Positions 12,497-22,736 of a DNA stretch of 64,000 nucleotides are shown in pieces. Source of the DNA: Mytilus galloprovincialis (taxonomy: Eukaryota > Mollusca > Bivalvia > Mytilida > Mytilidae). The position numbers and the translations under genes were made by a program. The stretch lies in the NCBI RefSeq assembly GCF_965363235.1, contig NC_134839.1:100087743-100151742 (forward strand), in the 5' to 3' direction. The notes below the pieces were generated by a model. That model saw only the letters and a list, made by a program, of their open reading frames with translations, did no database searches and was not told the origin of the DNA. Every line of letters starts with the position of its first letter. The first letter of the stretch is position 1.

Positions 12497-15480
12497 AAGG
12501 TAAATGATTCAGTATTATTACCAACAAAAGTATATTGCGGTTGTCCACGCAGTTGTAAAAATGATTCTAGTTTTAAAAAATCAACAGTACATCGAACGAA
12601 TAAAAACTTTACAGGATGAAATTACCTCTAAACGGAACTTTCTGTACATTTGATAATGATCTCTGTGCGCACGACGACGGTGTTTTCTGGAATAACCTTC
12701 AACGAAAAAAACAAAGTCAGATTGATAAAATAGAATTATGGAATCAAGCTACTTTACAAAAAACGTTGACTTACTTCGCACTCAGTATGCAAATTACAAC
12801 AACCTGGTTCGACTAAAAAACATATATTCATCATTCATATTTGAAAAACATATCTTTAATCAGAAAATTACTGGATTTTGACAATTTTTGGAACATTGAT
12901 AAAGCAGTTACAGTTGTTAACATTTTTTCTCAAAATAAATGTAATTGAGACTAATGTATATATATATAGTGGGTGAATAGTTGTTATTTACCTACCGAGG
13001 ATTCCTGTCTCCCCCACCCCCACTCCCTTTTGAACAACATTGTTTTCTTTAAAATCGAGTCTTCACTGGCATTATAAACCTTATTTGACCCCATATTTGA
13101 TTGAAAAATATATGGCATTATTTGAAATTACTTCACATAGAGCAAATATTAAAGAATTCACACACGCAAAAAAAAAACAGCATCCAAACCTCGCATGAAT
13201 CAACAAAAACATATTCCATTATCAATGAACTAGTAACATATTTGTTTAGGGGCAAGCAGAAGGACTCCTCCAGGTGCGCGAGTTTCTCGCTGCATTGAAG
13301 ACCCATTGGTGGACTTCGGCTGTTGCCTGCTCTATGGTTGGGTTGTTGTCTCTTTGACATATTCCCCATTTCCATTCTCAATTTTATAACATACATAAAA
13401 TGACATCAAAGCAAACCGAATTTTACCTTGAAAACGCTCTATTCAATTTTACACATTGTAAATGCATATGCACATTCACGGCATCACTGAGAAGATATTA
13501 AAATTGGAAGCTGCATTATATGGAGTGTATAATATGGGTAACATATGTGTAGATTGTGTGTGTATGTGAATATGTTTGCAAAGTAAAGAGACATGTTCTA
13601 CAAGTATATAGAAAATAGTCTAAAAAATGATTATACGGTATATGTACATTATTGAAGGCCGTATGGTAACTCATAATTGCCTAGATCTACTTCATTTGAA
13701 CTTTGGTGGATAGTTGTCGCATTAGTAATCATACCGCATTTCCCATTATTTTTATGTTTAACTATACAAGTGTGGATACAGATCAGTGTGGATAGTATGT
13801 TTGGATGTTTGACAGTGTTTTCTGACAAAACAAGTTCTCTAGTTTCCCCTAGGGTTCTATGTCGAACTGTTGTGCACAGTGACAGCCAACCTGTACCAAA
13901 CACTGAAAATAGCAGTGTATTTAATATTGAGTTTTAATGTTCAATGTTCAAGCGTGTCATGGAGGAGACACTACTTAAAATCAGTGCCGATCGTTCATAG
14001 ATTTTAGCTAGACATTGCTTTTAATACGGAAACAAATCTACATATTGACCAACGTACTATGAGTGCATCGTTTTGTGCATGTGCAGCATTACATTATAGG
14101 ATTTCCTTTCAACATTTGAAATAACCTCCATGTAAATTCATTAACATTTTTTAAATTAAGATCCGTTAAGGGAACACAGCTAGCTGAGTGTGCTCAAACG
14201 CCGGGGAGGTTTACGTAAAGATGCGGAAGATTGGAAGGATTGTGAAATTAATCCGATTTAAAAATAATTTCAAAAATAAATTTGATTTTTGATAGCAGCA
14301 AAAAAAAAACCACACAATTAGAAGAGGATCCCATGAAGTGCATTTTTTTTAAATGTGGAAATTGTTTCTATGAAGATATATTATGGTTTTAAGTAACAAT
14401 GGTATACCAGATATGGCAGATTCCAATGCAGATGTTCATAACTCATTCAAACTGATAACAATTCTTGTAGATATGTAAAGGATTGAATGACGGACAAATT
14501 GATTAAAACAATAATCTATACTTACTAACATTACCGGTATGTATATTAAGTGATTGGTTATAACTATACACTCAGCCCGGACTCATCAGCAGGCAGCACA
14601 GATGTTTAAAAAAGTTTTATAAAACTACCTAGCATCACCGTGACATTGTTACTAGCACGATTACCATGGTTTAGAAACTTTGTGCTTTTTTAATTTGGCT
14701 TCTGGACCAAAAAAAATTTGTTCAAGTGTAAATAAAATGCCTTAATCTTCCCTTAAATACTTACATTGAATAGATAATACTACTACTTGTGTTGACAGTT
14801 TTTACCATCTTACCTTGCAGCAGATAATGTGTAGATCAAGTGCAGATCATGATCCTATATACCTTATTATAAAGTATTTTTTTTCTGAGACAAGTCCCTG
14901 TGCCTCTATGATCATACAAACATGCCAAACAAGAGTCAAAGTCTTGAAAAAGACATGTTTTTTTTTATATGTACGTATAAGTATCCAAGTTAAAACATAC
15001 AAAGTTGTGGTAAAGACATTCAGTTTCTAGCAAGTAGTTCATGCACTAATTAATAACATTTGCCAAGTGTCCCTCTTTTTAAAATAAGACCATACTTCCA
15101 CCTAATCATTGTTAACAGGTGAACAAACATTAAAACTATAAAATGCATGCCAAGAAATCCTCGCTAAAAATTCCGGTCGACCTCATACGGCAGTCATTAG
15201 TAGCTAAAGATTTGATTTCATTCAAGAAATTAATTTATGACCTTCATGTACGTGTCGCTTAGAACACGGCCATATACCAAATTGTCAATATTAATCATCC
15301 ATGTAATTTGCTCTATGGGGTGTTTGCAGAATTTCAACGGAGGCAATTTCTTGGCATGGTTATCAGACTTATCTATAGTTATCAGTGTCTATTTACCATC
15401 TAGTTGATGTCTTTTTACAGACTAGCCACAATGAAATCAAAGTTTTATAAAATGCTAGGTTGATCATATTGCTAAATAAA
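12497..15480. other. Intergenic, no supported gene
   Basis: Contains two mussel-type repeat fragments: 13215-13400, and around 13640-13745, which has the 'gaaggccgtatggtaactcata' and 'atcataccgcat' pattern. No conserved exon, RNA gene or long ORF was recognised in the rest. The largest open frames (60-90 codons) show no domains. Confidence 0.55.
13215..13400. repeat. Mussel-type dispersed repeat, 3' part
   Basis: Shares 'gcattgaagacccattgg', 'gttgttgtctctttgacata' and 'ttccccatttccattctcaa' with the fuller copy at 30480-30790 and the tail at 60040-60110. ORFs across it are not genes. Confidence 0.75.
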
Positions 15481-15530
15481 ATGCTTCGCCGAGTGCAGCC
15501 TGATACGACCTCAGAGGTCGAACCCTGAAT
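15481..15530 (-). repeat. Left flank piece of an older repeat split by the 15539 element
   Basis: 'cgacctcagaggtcgaaccctgaa' matches 'cgaccacagaggttgaaccctgaa' in the family copy at 44512-46475. The continuation is found at 16425-16480 ('ctgaatttggattgtgatcaaa'), beyond the inserted element. The older repeat was therefore in place first. Confidence 0.6.
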
Positions 15531-15538
15531 AGTAAGTG

Positions 15539-16416
15539 CTCGGGGGGGGGGGGGGGGGGGCACTTCAAACTTTTTTTGGTAGGGGTGAGCAGCTGAGACA
15601 TCAAGTACCCCACCCTTTTCATATATTTTGTTTATCAAAAATATATACCTTGTCATATATCAATTAACAAAAAACAGACCTATAGATATATTTGAATATT
15701 TTTCATCTTCTGGTACATTTCCCGCTCATCATGTTCATGTTAAGAACAAAGTAGTCGCAATAATATCACCTTCTTTTCCAATAAATTCGTCACATCTTAA
15801 ACACCTTCTTCTTATTGCCCCTTTTATATCTTTCATTATGAAGATATCTCAATTCCAAAATACAACACATATAAAAGACGTTTGGTCTGATCATATATGG
15901 TATTACATCTATGGTCAGATAAATGTAATATCACCCCCAGAGAGTAACACCTTCACTGATTTAGACATGTTTAAATATTAATCAAAAACTGATAAAAAGT
16001 TTCATTGCCGTTCCCTCTTAAAGGACGCTGTCACAATGGAATTTCTTTACATAGTTGTTATCATGTTTTATGTATACAAACCCTTGAATGTTAATTTGGT
16101 GCAAATGTCAATTTGGTCGGATTTATTGCATCTATCACTGGCATCAGTTGAAATACCACATCAGAATAAATAGAGTTTAATTGGTTTGACACATAACTGA
16201 TGCATTTACGACTGTGGTTTAACCACATCAAAAATAAATACGGACATCTGATTAGTTTCAGATACTTATGATATAATCAAGCAAGTGATAATATCAACCT
16301 ATTGATATATTTAATCTCAATTTCTCACCCTTTTCATATATCATAGAGCATGAAAAAGTGACCTATTCCAGCGGCTCATCCCTACCACTAATTATATAGT
16401 AAGTGCCCCCCCCGAG
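15539..16416. mobile_element. TIR element with 8-bp target duplication, 878 bp
   Basis: Direct AGTAAGTG at 15531-15538 and 16417-16424 brackets an element that starts CTCGGGGG and ends CCCCCGAG. The ends continue as imperfect inverted repeats (G-tract, GCACTT, GGTAGGG.TGAGC, GCTG, then 'tttcatatat'). The left G-tract is about 20 bases. An 8-bp duplication fits hAT-like transposition, but the terminal bases are not typical hAT, so the superfamily is open. A 117-codon ORF at 15628-15981 has no recognised domain and is not a transposase. The element is probably non-autonomous. Confidence 0.85.
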
Positions 16417-16542
16417 AGTAAGTGCAAAGTTTGGGCACAATATCGGCCAAGATTGATACTGTCTGAATTTGGATTGTGATCAAATTTTTAACTATAAAAT
16501 TAGGAAGGATATATCCTTTTGGTCTATTACCTATGACGAGTT

Positions 16543-17146
16543 TGTTACGGCCAGAAATCGCCTTTAAATTGTAGCCAACAAAAGACACAAATCAATAGTA
16601 AAATTTAACAATATTTATTATACAAAAGTTTACAAAAGGTATTACACAAAATTTACTGTTAACTTAACTGTCAAAATATGAGTCCAATCTGTTATCTTTA
16701 TCTGTATCCGGAAATCTTTCGGAATCCAATCTGAATATTATGTTCACTACTAAGGTCACAATCCAGTATGATGTTGTTTGTAGAATAAAAGTGTCAATCC
16801 AAATGCTGTGAATACTAATGTCTATCAATGTCTATGTCCAAGTTTAATTATGAGAGTTTAACTTTAGTGTCTGTATATATATTGTTGTAATGGAAAATTC
16901 TAGAACACTCTATAATGGAACATTGTGGAAAATCCTGGAAAGTTACAACGGAAGTTTCTGGAATAACGTAGAAGTTTAAATTACGCATCTTTTATAAGGG
17001 TCATTCTAGAAAGTTCCAATCATTCTGTGATTGTTCCAGTGATTCCTAAACTGCACAGTTATAAGATTATTTGGTAAACAACTATCAGGCCATACAACAC
17101 AAATTAGGCCAACATAAATAAACATAATAATTACAATATCATAACA
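16543..17146 (-). repeat. 3' LTR of the Gypsy element
   Basis: 604 bp, TG...CA ends on the element strand (TGTTATGATATTG at 17146 reading leftwards, CCGTAACA at 16543). It matches the LTR at 22133-22736 base for base as far as I could compare line by line. Just outside its inner edge lies the polypurine tract AAGGGGGGAGG (minus strand, about 17147-17157). Confidence 0.95.
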
Positions 17147-17159
17147 CCTCCCCCCTTAA
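17147..17159 (-). other. Polypurine tract
   Basis: On the minus strand, AAGGGGGGAGG abuts the 3' LTR start TGTTATGA. This is the expected primer for plus-strand DNA synthesis of an LTR element. Confidence 0.8.
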
Positions 17160-17230
17160 AAGAAGTTTTAGTGTAACAAAAACTTATCATGAATAATATG
17201 AACAAAAATACATAATATATACAAAGTGAT

Positions 17231-19006
17231 TTAATAAGCTCTAGATAAAGCATCAGCTATTACATTATCTTTACCCTTAATATGTTTTACAATTACATCA
17301 TATTCCTGTAACAATAAACTCCACCTAGTCAACCTCTGATTCTTGTTTCTCATTTTATGCATGAAGGTGAGAGGATTATGATCAGTATAAACAAGAATAG
17401 GATATACAGTGGGATTCAAATATACATCAAAATGTTGAAGTGCTGACAACATTGCAAAACACTCTTTTTCAATAGTTGAATAATTTTTCCGATGTTTATC
17501 TAATTTCTTAGAAAAATATGATATAGGTTTTTCAACATTATCATCTGTCTCTTGATATAAAACAGCTCCTATTCCTACATCGCTTGCATCAACGGCAAGT
17601 TTAAATTGTTTTTCAAAGTCTGGAGTAATCAGAACTGGACTATTAATTAAAGGTGATTTGCTATTTTCAAAAGCTTTTTGACAATTTCCGCTCCAGATAA
17701 ATTTAGAATCTTTCCGTAAAAGATGAGTCAATGGTTGAACAACAGTAGCAAAATTTGAACAAAATTTTCTGTAAAATCCAATCATGCCTAAATATCTCAT
17801 AAGTTGTTTTCTATTTGTAGGAGGTGGGAATTTGGAAATAGCTTCCACTTTAGCCATAATAGGTTTTACTTGACCTTGGCCAACTGTATGCCCTAAATAA
17901 TCAACAGTGGCCTGACAAAATTCACTTTTACCAAGATTAACAGTCAAATTTGATTTTGACAATCTATCAAAAGTATCATATAAATGTGTTAAATGCTGTT
18001 CCCAGCTATCACTACATACAATAAGATCATCAATATAAGCATAACAACAGTCTAAATCTTTTATAACATTATTGATCATTCTTTGAAATGTAGCTGGAGC
18101 ACTTTTCATGCCAAATGGCATTACAGTATATTGAAATAAGCCATCTGGTGTAACAAAAGCTGATATTTCACGAGCTCTCTGTGTCAATGGAACTTGCCAA
18201 TAACCTTTCAATAAATCAAATTTGCTCACAAATTTTGCTTGACCAATATTGTCAATACAATCGTCTATCCTTGGAATCGGATAGGAATCAGATTTTGAGA
18301 CTGAATTTACTTTTCTGAAATCAGTCACGAAACGAAAAGTGTTATCTGGTTTTGGCACAAGGAGACAAGGAGAGCTCCATTCACTGTTACTCGGCTCAAT
18401 AATATCATTGTCAAGCATATATTTAATTTCTTTTCTCATAACTTCAAGTTTGAGTGGATTGAGCCTGTAAGGATGTTGCTTAATTGGAGAAGCATCTCCT
18501 ACATCAACATCATGACAAACAGCAGTGGTTTTGTTTGGCACATCTGGAAAAAGATTTTTAAAAGAAAATACCAAAGTTTTTATTTCTTCTCTACGATCAA
18601 AAGACAGATGTGCAAGTTTTGAATCTAAATTTGACAAAATTTCTGAATTTTTCAATCTAACTGTCTCTTCCATAGTTTTACAACTAAAAGTTGGTTCAAT
18701 TACATCTGGTTTGTCATGATTGTTCTCAAATTTAACCATGCCTAAAGTGGCAACTGGTTTACTATCACATAGTACATTAGTACGCTCAAAATATGGTTTT
18801 AACATATTAATATGACACACTCTATTTTGTTTGCGCCGACCTGGAGTTTTTACAATATAATTCAAATCATTAATTTTATTCTCTATTGTATAAGGACCAC
18901 AATATTTAGCCTGTAAAGGATGTCCAGGGACAGGCAGAAATACAAGTACCTTATCACCAGGCTCAAAAACTCTGTCCCTGGCAGCTTTATCATACCATAT
19001 TTTCAT
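17231..19006 (-). CDS. Gypsy pol part 2: integrase C-terminal GPY/F module, RT and RNase H
   Basis: 591 codons. Residues about 15-70 carry a GPY/F-type module (C-G-P-Y-T at 36-40), which belongs to the end of the integrase encoded upstream. Reverse transcriptase follows at about 170-345, with palm residue D264 in SKFDLLKGYWQVPL, MPFGMKSAPATFQRM at 296-310 and the active site Y-I-D-D at 324-327. RNase H lies at about 440-590, with A-V-D-A-S-D-V-G near its start, Y-T-D-H-N-P-L and the terminal A-D-A-L-S-R. The frame is open to its natural stop after the RNase H end, so integrase precedes RT here. It overlaps the upstream frame by 17 nt, with the offset located at a seven-A run (19020-19026). 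The listed methionine start is probably not used, because expression by readthrough or recoding is expected. Confidence 0.93.
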   Translation of the reverse strand: MKIWYDKAARDRVFEPGDKVLVFLPVPGHPLQAKYCGPYTIENKINDLNYIVKTPGRRKQNRVCHINMLKPYFERTNVLCDSKPVATLGMVKFENNHDKPDVIEPTFSCKTMEETVRLKNSEILSNLDSKLAHLSFDRREEIKTLVFSFKNLFPDVPNKTTAVCHDVDVGDASPIKQHPYRLNPLKLEVMRKEIKYMLDNDIIEPSNSEWSSPCLLVPKPDNTFRFVTDFRKVNSVSKSDSYPIPRIDDCIDNIGQAKFVSKFDLLKGYWQVPLTQRAREISAFVTPDGLFQYTVMPFGMKSAPATFQRMINNVIKDLDCCYAYIDDLIVCSDSWEQHLTHLYDTFDRLSKSNLTVNLGKSEFCQATVDYLGHTVGQGQVKPIMAKVEAISKFPPPTNRKQLMRYLGMIGFYRKFCSNFATVVQPLTHLLRKDSKFIWSGNCQKAFENSKSPLINSPVLITPDFEKQFKLAVDASDVGIGAVLYQETDDNVEKPISYFSKKLDKHRKNYSTIEKECFAMLSALQHFDVYLNPTVYPILVYTDHNPLTFMHKMRNKNQRLTRWSLLLQEYDVIVKHIKGKDNVIADALSRAY

Positions 19007-20558
19007 CTTGTTCTGTACATTTTTTTAAGTTTTTCTGAGCAATTTGACAAGCAGTATACAATTTTTCTTTAAATCTAGATACATAGTCTAAAAGATTCAA
19101 GTCAGTATGTTCAATAAGCCACTTTTCCTTAATCAATTTTAACGGTCCCCTTACAGTATGACCAAATACCAACTCAAAGGGACTAAATCCAAGGGATTCT
19201 TGAACAGCCTCTCGAACCGCAAAAAGTAGAAAGTGAACTCCATCATCCCAGTCTCTGTCAAATTGAAGACAAAAAGTTCTAATCATGTTCTTCAATGTTT
19301 GATGAAAACGTTCTAAGGCACCTTGAGATTCTGGATGATAAGCACTTGATCTGTACTGAGCAATCCCTAACTGGTATACGACTTGCTGAAATAAACCTGA
19401 CATGAAATTTGATCCCTGGTCGGACTGTATAGACTTAGGAAGTCCTACTAATGTGAAAAATTTGATCAAAGCTTTGACGATAGTAGGTGTCTTGATATTT
19501 CTGAGCGGAATAGCTTCAGGAAAGCGGGTAGATGTACACATGATTGTCAATAAATATGCATTTCCAGTCTTGGTCTTTGGTAAAGGTCCAACACAGTCAA
19601 TTAGAACTCTGCTAAAAGGTTCGTCAAAGGCTGGAATAGGCAGAAGTGGTGCTGGTGGTATTTTCTGGTTAGGTTTACCAACAACCTGGCATATATGGCA
19701 TGATTTGCAGTATTCTGCGACATCATTTCTAAGTCTGGGCCAGTAGAAATGTTGCAATATTTTTAGGCAAGTCTTCCTTATACCTAAGTGCCCAGCCAAG
19801 GGGGTGTCATGGGCAAGACCAATAATTTCTTGCCTATAAACTTTAGGCACCACCACTTGGTATAGCACTCTCCATTCCTCCTCTGGGGTGGCATCAGGAG
19901 GCCTCCACTTCCTCATTAAAATGCCGTCCTGATGGTAATAGCATTCGGCCACTTTGTCTGCTTCCTCCTGTGGTTGAGCTCTCTGGCTGAGCTGAAGAAT
20001 CTCAGAGTCTTTATGTTGTTCTTCAGATAAATTCTTTCGGTCTAATGAATGGCTGTTAACGTCTGGCCATGGCATAATAACATTCTTGTTAACACTAGGT
20101 GGTCTTGTAATGGCCTTTTCTGAGCTACCAGGACCTTCAATGTCAGCTATAAAAGTGTCAGAAAGGTCCATGTAATCAAACTTGTCTTCTTGCAAATTCT
20201 GATTTTGTTGTTTTCTAGCCATCGCCCTAGTAACAACACAAGCTGGATACAATTCAGCATCATCTTCAGGTGATTTAACATCCACCACCGGTTCACTGGT
20301 AACAATTGGTTCAGCAACCACTTTGTTCCTAGCTAGATCATTTCCTAGCAATAATGTAACACCCTCAACAGGGAGATTAGGACGAACACCTACAACAACT
20401 GGTCCAGTTATCAAATCTGACTTCAGATAAATACGATGGAGAGGAACATCTATACAACCTAACTCTACACCTTGTAACAAAACGGAGGCACCAACAGAAG
20501 TATTCTCGGACAAAGGCAACACACCTTCTAACAATAAAGTCTGAGAAGCTCCAGTGTC
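18990..20558 (-). CDS. Gypsy pol part 1: aspartic protease and integrase
   Basis: The frame is open from just upstream of the protease motif D-T-G-A-S (20544-20558) and runs to 18990. After the protease comes a spacer. Counting residues from position 20534, the integrase zinc module follows (H242, H249, C279-x2-C282), then the catalytic core D313, D372 and E408 with 35 residues between the last two, matching the D,D-35-E pattern. S-D-Q-G-S-N-F and S-A-Y-H-P-E-S-Q-G-A-L-E-R are typical of Gypsy/retroviral integrases. The GPY/F tail sits in the next frame. The gag frame overlaps its 5' end with a -1 offset. An AUG start is not evident, so expression by frameshift from gag is likely. Confidence 0.92.
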   Translation of the reverse strand, partial: DTGASQTLLLEGVLPLSENTSVGASVLLQGVELGCIDVPLHRIYLKSDLITGPVVVGVRPNLPVEGVTLLLGNDLARNKVVAEPIVTSEPVVDVKSPEDDAELYPACVVTRAMARKQQNQNLQEDKFDYMDLSDTFIADIEGPGSSEKAITRPPSVNKNVIMPWPDVNSHSLDRKNLSEEQHKDSEILQLSQRAQPQEEADKVAECYYHQDGILMRKWRPPDATPEEEWRVLYQVVVPKVYRQEIIGLAHDTPLAGHLGIRKTCLKILQHFYWPRLRNDVAEYCKSCHICQVVGKPNQKIPPAPLLPIPAFDEPFSRVLIDCVGPLPKTKTGNAYLLTIMCTSTRFPEAIPLRNIKTPTIVKALIKFFTLVGLPKSIQSDQGSNFMSGLFQQVVYQLGIAQYRSSAYHPESQGALERFHQTLKNMIRTFCLQFDRDWDDGVHFLLFAVREAVQESLGFSPFELVFGHTVRGPLKLIKEKWLIEHTDLNLLDYVSRFKEKLYTACQIAQKNLKKCTEQDENMV

Positions 20559-22042
20559 CCGTAAAATCTTAATAGGCTGAAGAGTGGTATCATCAACTCA
20601 ACAATAGAAATAAACCCATCAGACATAAAGGGTTTATATTCCTCCATGTAATCACAAAAACTAGACTTAAAAGCCTGACGCGCAGGGCATTCCAATGTAC
20701 TGGTATTATAAGGTGTCGTACAAGCACTGGTCTTCGGCTTATTATCTCGTTCATTCTTCTTCTGGAGTCTAAAACAATCAGCCATCAGGTGACCAATCTT
20801 CTTACAATAAGCACAAGTCAGTGACTTCTTCTCAAAAGTATCAAATTTTGGACTAGACATATTATAACTGGACTGACTCTTATTCTGTGCAACAGACTTA
20901 CTATCAGTACGCTCATTGCTTTGATTTTTGTAATTTCCACTGGAAGTATTGACATTTTGACCCTTGAAACTTCTTTTATGTGAAAGAGTATAATTATCTG
21001 AAATGACAGCTGCATCATGTATCGACTCAACAGTTTTGTCGTGTAAATGTGTTTTTAAGTCTAAATGAACACATAGTTTGAACTCTTCTAATAATATCAA
21101 TTGTCTTAGGTTATCAAAATTGTTATCTGTTTTCTTTGACGTAAGCCATTTGTCAAATAGATCTTCTTTTTCCCGAGCAAATTCCACATATGTTTGTGAA
21201 TCAAACTTTTTATAAGATCTAAATTTCTGTCTATATGCTTCTGGTACTAGCTCATAAGCTTTCAAAACTTCCTGTTTTACCGTGTCATAATCAGAACTTT
21301 TTTCTGATGGAAGTGCGGAGTATATTTCAGCGGCCTTCCCCTCAAAAACACTTTGCAGCATCGTAGTCCAATACGGCATAGGCCATTTCAAATTGTTAGC
21401 AATTTTCTCAAACTGTGGAAAATATTTATCAACTGTTTTTTCACAAAATTTTGGAACCAAACGTATGTTTTTTGCTGCATCAAAATAATCTGATTTCGAG
21501 TGAACTTTAGTGTTGCTTTCTTCTTTGACCATTTCAATTTTCAGTTTCTCCATCTCTAGCCTTTCCCTCATTTCAAGTTCTTTTAATTTCTCCCTCTCCT
21601 TCATTTCCAGTTCTTTTAATTTAAATTCATCTTCTTTTTCTTTTTTCTCCATTTCTAACCTTTCCTTCATTTCCAGTTCTGCCTGTTTTAATTTAAATTC
21701 ATCTTCTTTTCTTTTTTCCATCTCCTTCAATTCCAGTTCTTTTAATTTAAATTCATCTTTTTTTCTTATCTCTAGTTCTTTTAATTTGAGTTCATGTTCT
21801 AATTCAAGCTGTTTTAATTTAAAGGCGTCAATATTTTCGACCTTAAGTTCAAGAGCCTCTTCACCTAAAATTTCTGCGTCAACTAATTTGTCTATAACCA
21901 AATTTTTTATAATTTGTTTTCTCATAGATACTTTAAAATCTAATTTCAGATGCTTAGCAAGCAACACTAATTCCTCTTTCTTTAAATTATCAAACCCCTC
22001 CAGGTCTGGCGTTTTCAAAAATTTACCAGCATCAAATGCCAT
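20528..22042 (-). CDS. Gypsy gag with SAP-like start, coiled coil, SCAN-like capsid and zinc knuckle
   Basis: 504 codons from a clear ATG just inside the 5' leader. Residues about 15-55 look SAP-like. Residues 70-175 are a charged heptad-rich coiled coil built of repeated F-K-L-K-E-L-E type units. Residues about 268-355 resemble the SCAN fold family (Y-R-Q-K-F-R, L-F-D-K-W-L, L-R-Q-L-I-L-L-E-E-F). A single C-x2-C-x4-H-x4-C zinc knuckle (CAYCKKIGHLMADC) follows near 419-432. SCAN domains of vertebrate zinc-finger proteins are thought to come from the capsid of Gmr1-like Gypsy elements, which fits the pol order here. The last 25 or so residues read into the protease region in a different frame, so the native end may be by frameshift. 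Confidence 0.9.
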   Translation of the reverse strand: MAFDAGKFLKTPDLEGFDNLKKEELVLLAKHLKLDFKVSMRKQIIKNLVIDKLVDAEILGEEALELKVENIDAFKLKQLELEHELKLKELEIRKKDEFKLKELELKEMEKRKEDEFKLKQAELEMKERLEMEKKEKEDEFKLKELEMKEREKLKELEMRERLEMEKLKIEMVKEESNTKVHSKSDYFDAAKNIRLVPKFCEKTVDKYFPQFEKIANNLKWPMPYWTTMLQSVFEGKAAEIYSALPSEKSSDYDTVKQEVLKAYELVPEAYRQKFRSYKKFDSQTYVEFAREKEDLFDKWLTSKKTDNNFDNLRQLILLEEFKLCVHLDLKTHLHDKTVESIHDAAVISDNYTLSHKRSFKGQNVNTSSGNYKNQSNERTDSKSVAQNKSQSSYNMSSPKFDTFEKKSLTCAYCKKIGHLMADCFRLQKKNERDNKPKTSACTTPYNTSTLECPARQAFKSSFCDYMEEYKPFMSDGFISIVELMIPLFSLLRFYGTLELLRLYC

Positions 22043-22108
22043 TTTGTAGAATTTTGTTGGCTAGTTATAATAAAAATATTAAACAAATTTTGAATAAAAT
22101 ATGTTCAG

Positions 22109-22126
22109 TATCCCGGACGAGCCCCC
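22109..22126 (-). other. Primer binding site, tRNA-Pro type
   Basis: The minus strand reads TGGGGGCTCGTCCGGGAT, 18 nt, complementary to the 3' end of tRNA-Pro; the same 18 nt are used by murine gammaretroviruses. It lies about 5-6 nt inside the 5' LTR, as expected. An intact match supports a recently active element. Confidence 0.88.
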
Positions 22127-22132
22127 AATTTC

Positions 22133-22736
22133 TGTTACGGCCAGAAATCGCCTTTAAATTGTAGCCAACAAAAGACACAAATCAATAGTAAAATTTAACA
22201 ATATTTATTATACAAAAGTTTACAAAAGGTATTACACAAAATTTACTGTTAACTTAACTGTCAAAATATGAGTCCAATCTGTTATCTTTATCTGTATCCG
22301 GAAATCTTTCGGAATCCAATCTGAATATTATGTTCACTACTAAGGTCACAATCCAGTATGATGTTGTTTGTAGAATAAAAGTGTCAATCCAAATGCTGTG
22401 AATACTAATGTCTATCAATGTCTATGTCCAAGTTTAATTATGAGAGTTTAACTTTAGTGTCTGTATATATATTGTTGTAATGGAAAATTCTAGAACACTC
22501 TATAATGGAACATTGTGGAAAATCCTGGAAAGTTACAACGGAAGTTTCTGGAATAACGTAGAAGTTTAAATTACGCATCTTTTATAAGGGTCATTCTAGA
22601 AAGTTCCAATCATTCTGTGATTGTTCCAGTGATTCCTAAACTGCACAGTTATAAGATTATTTGGTAAACAACTATCAGGCCATACAACACAAATTAGGCC
22701 AACATAAATAAACATAATAATTACAATATCATAACA
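22133..22736 (-). repeat. 5' LTR of the Gypsy element
   Basis: 604 bp and identical by eye to 16543-17146, with a constant offset of 5590. The outer edge is followed by AGTTTATT, repeating the AGTT that precedes the other LTR. The inner edge is uncertain by one base. Confidence 0.95.

Larger units (their letters stand above)
16543..22736 (-). mobile_element. Ty3/Gypsy LTR retrotransposon, Gmr1-like, complete
   Basis: A 6.19-kb element on the minus strand with 604-bp LTRs that look identical, a 4-bp duplication AGTT (extendable to AGTTT) at both outer edges, a primer site, a purine tract, and gag, protease, integrase, RT and RNase H. The pol order is protease, integrase, RT, RNase H, as in Gmr1-clade Gypsy elements, not the usual Gypsy order with integrase last. 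The target is a mussel-type repeat ('gacgagtt|tattaacaaccactgg'). LTR identity implies a very recent insertion. Coding is spread over three overlapping frames. Confidence 0.95.

Noticed and set aside
15628..15981. 117-codon ORF as a transposase
   Set aside because: No DDE pattern, zinc finger or other transposase feature; AT-rich composition; length far too short.
21510..22049. 179-codon + strand ORF rich in Ser and Phe
   Set aside because: It is the exact antisense of the charged coiled-coil part of gag; low complexity explains the open frame.
16543..22736. Gypsy element as an endogenous retrovirus with env
   Set aside because: No open frame lies between the RNase H stop (17231) and the 3' LTR; only about 70 bp remain, so no envelope gene is present.
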